Below, piece after piece: positions 5,884-5,915 of a stretch of 5,915 nucleotides of DNA. Both the position numbers and the translations under genes were made by a program. Position 1 is the stretch's first letter. Each line of letters begins with the position of its first letter. A model generated the notes under the pieces. The model did no database searches, had not been told where the DNA came from, and saw nothing but the letters and a program-made list of their open reading frames with translations. The stretch is from Rickettsiales bacterium (GTDB lineage: Bacteria; Pseudomonadota; Alphaproteobacteria; Rickettsiales; UBA998), in the NCBI GenBank assembly GCA_019749855.1, contig JAIEPI010000206.1, forward strand, positions 1 through 5,915. The letters run 5' to 3'.

Positions 5884-5915
5884 ATGCAGGAATCAACAAA
5901 AAATCGTATTGAGGC
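5884..5915 (+). CDS. bolA: Probable BolA-family protein, N-terminal fragment (continues past window)
   Basis: An ATG at 5884 follows AAGGGG (5874-5879) by 4 nt and opens a frame M-Q-E-S-T-K-N-R-I-E that is still open at the window edge. A short polar lead followed by R-I-E is the usual start of BolA-family proteins, which work with monothiol glutaredoxins in iron-sulfur and iron homeostasis. The call rests mainly on position: in many Alphaproteobacteria bolA is divergent from this J-domain gene. With only about ten codons visible the family cannot be proven; another small gene is possible. TTGTCT at 5822-5827 could be part of its promoter, but no good -10 box goes with it. Confidence 0.5.
   Translation, partial: MQESTKNRIE

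Overview
The window looks like chromosomal DNA of an alphaproteobacterium. The grounds are a CobS-type cobaltochelatase subunit, a small zinc-finger/J-domain protein of the kind that sits next to bolA in Alphaproteobacteria, an argH–lptM–lysA cluster with a divergent TlpA-like thioredoxin, and a perfect TTAA-N7-TTAA motif of the type bound by the cell-cycle regulator CtrA. The lineage below class level cannot be fixed from this sequence. Most of it is housekeeping DNA. There is no tRNA, rRNA, CRISPR array or insertion sequence.

Layout: (a) 2-253, the 3' end of cobS on the + strand, followed 5 nt later by a 47-residue membrane ORF (259-402). (b) 432-1295, an unrecognised minus-strand gene for a 287-aa protein with a likely membrane hairpin. 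It is clearly AT-richer than its neighbours and has a candidate CtrA box upstream. (c) 1390-4245, a tightly overlapped minus-strand operon argH–lptM–lysA: argininosuccinate lyase, a 59-aa lipoprotein and diaminopimelate decarboxylase. (d) 4255-5341, a divergent + strand pair: a secreted TlpA-like thioredoxin and a GNAT acetyltransferase. (e) 5277-5840, a minus-strand gene for a J-domain protein that converges on and overlaps the GNAT gene. (f) 5884-5915, the first ten or eleven codons of a probable bolA.

How the genes relate: argH completes arginine synthesis and lysA completes lysine synthesis, while lptM lies between them and is coupled to both by overlapping ends. LptM helps the disulfide-dependent maturation of the LPS translocon in Escherichia coli, so the periplasmic thiol-disulfide oxidoreductase next door is a suggestive neighbour, though no functional link is proven. 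Packing is extreme: at least four gene boundaries overlap, and two candidate promoters (argH, dnaJ-like) start transcription at or within a few bases of a start codon. The most novel element is the uncharacterised AT-rich membrane gene at 432-1295 with its CtrA-like site; no complete new system is visible.
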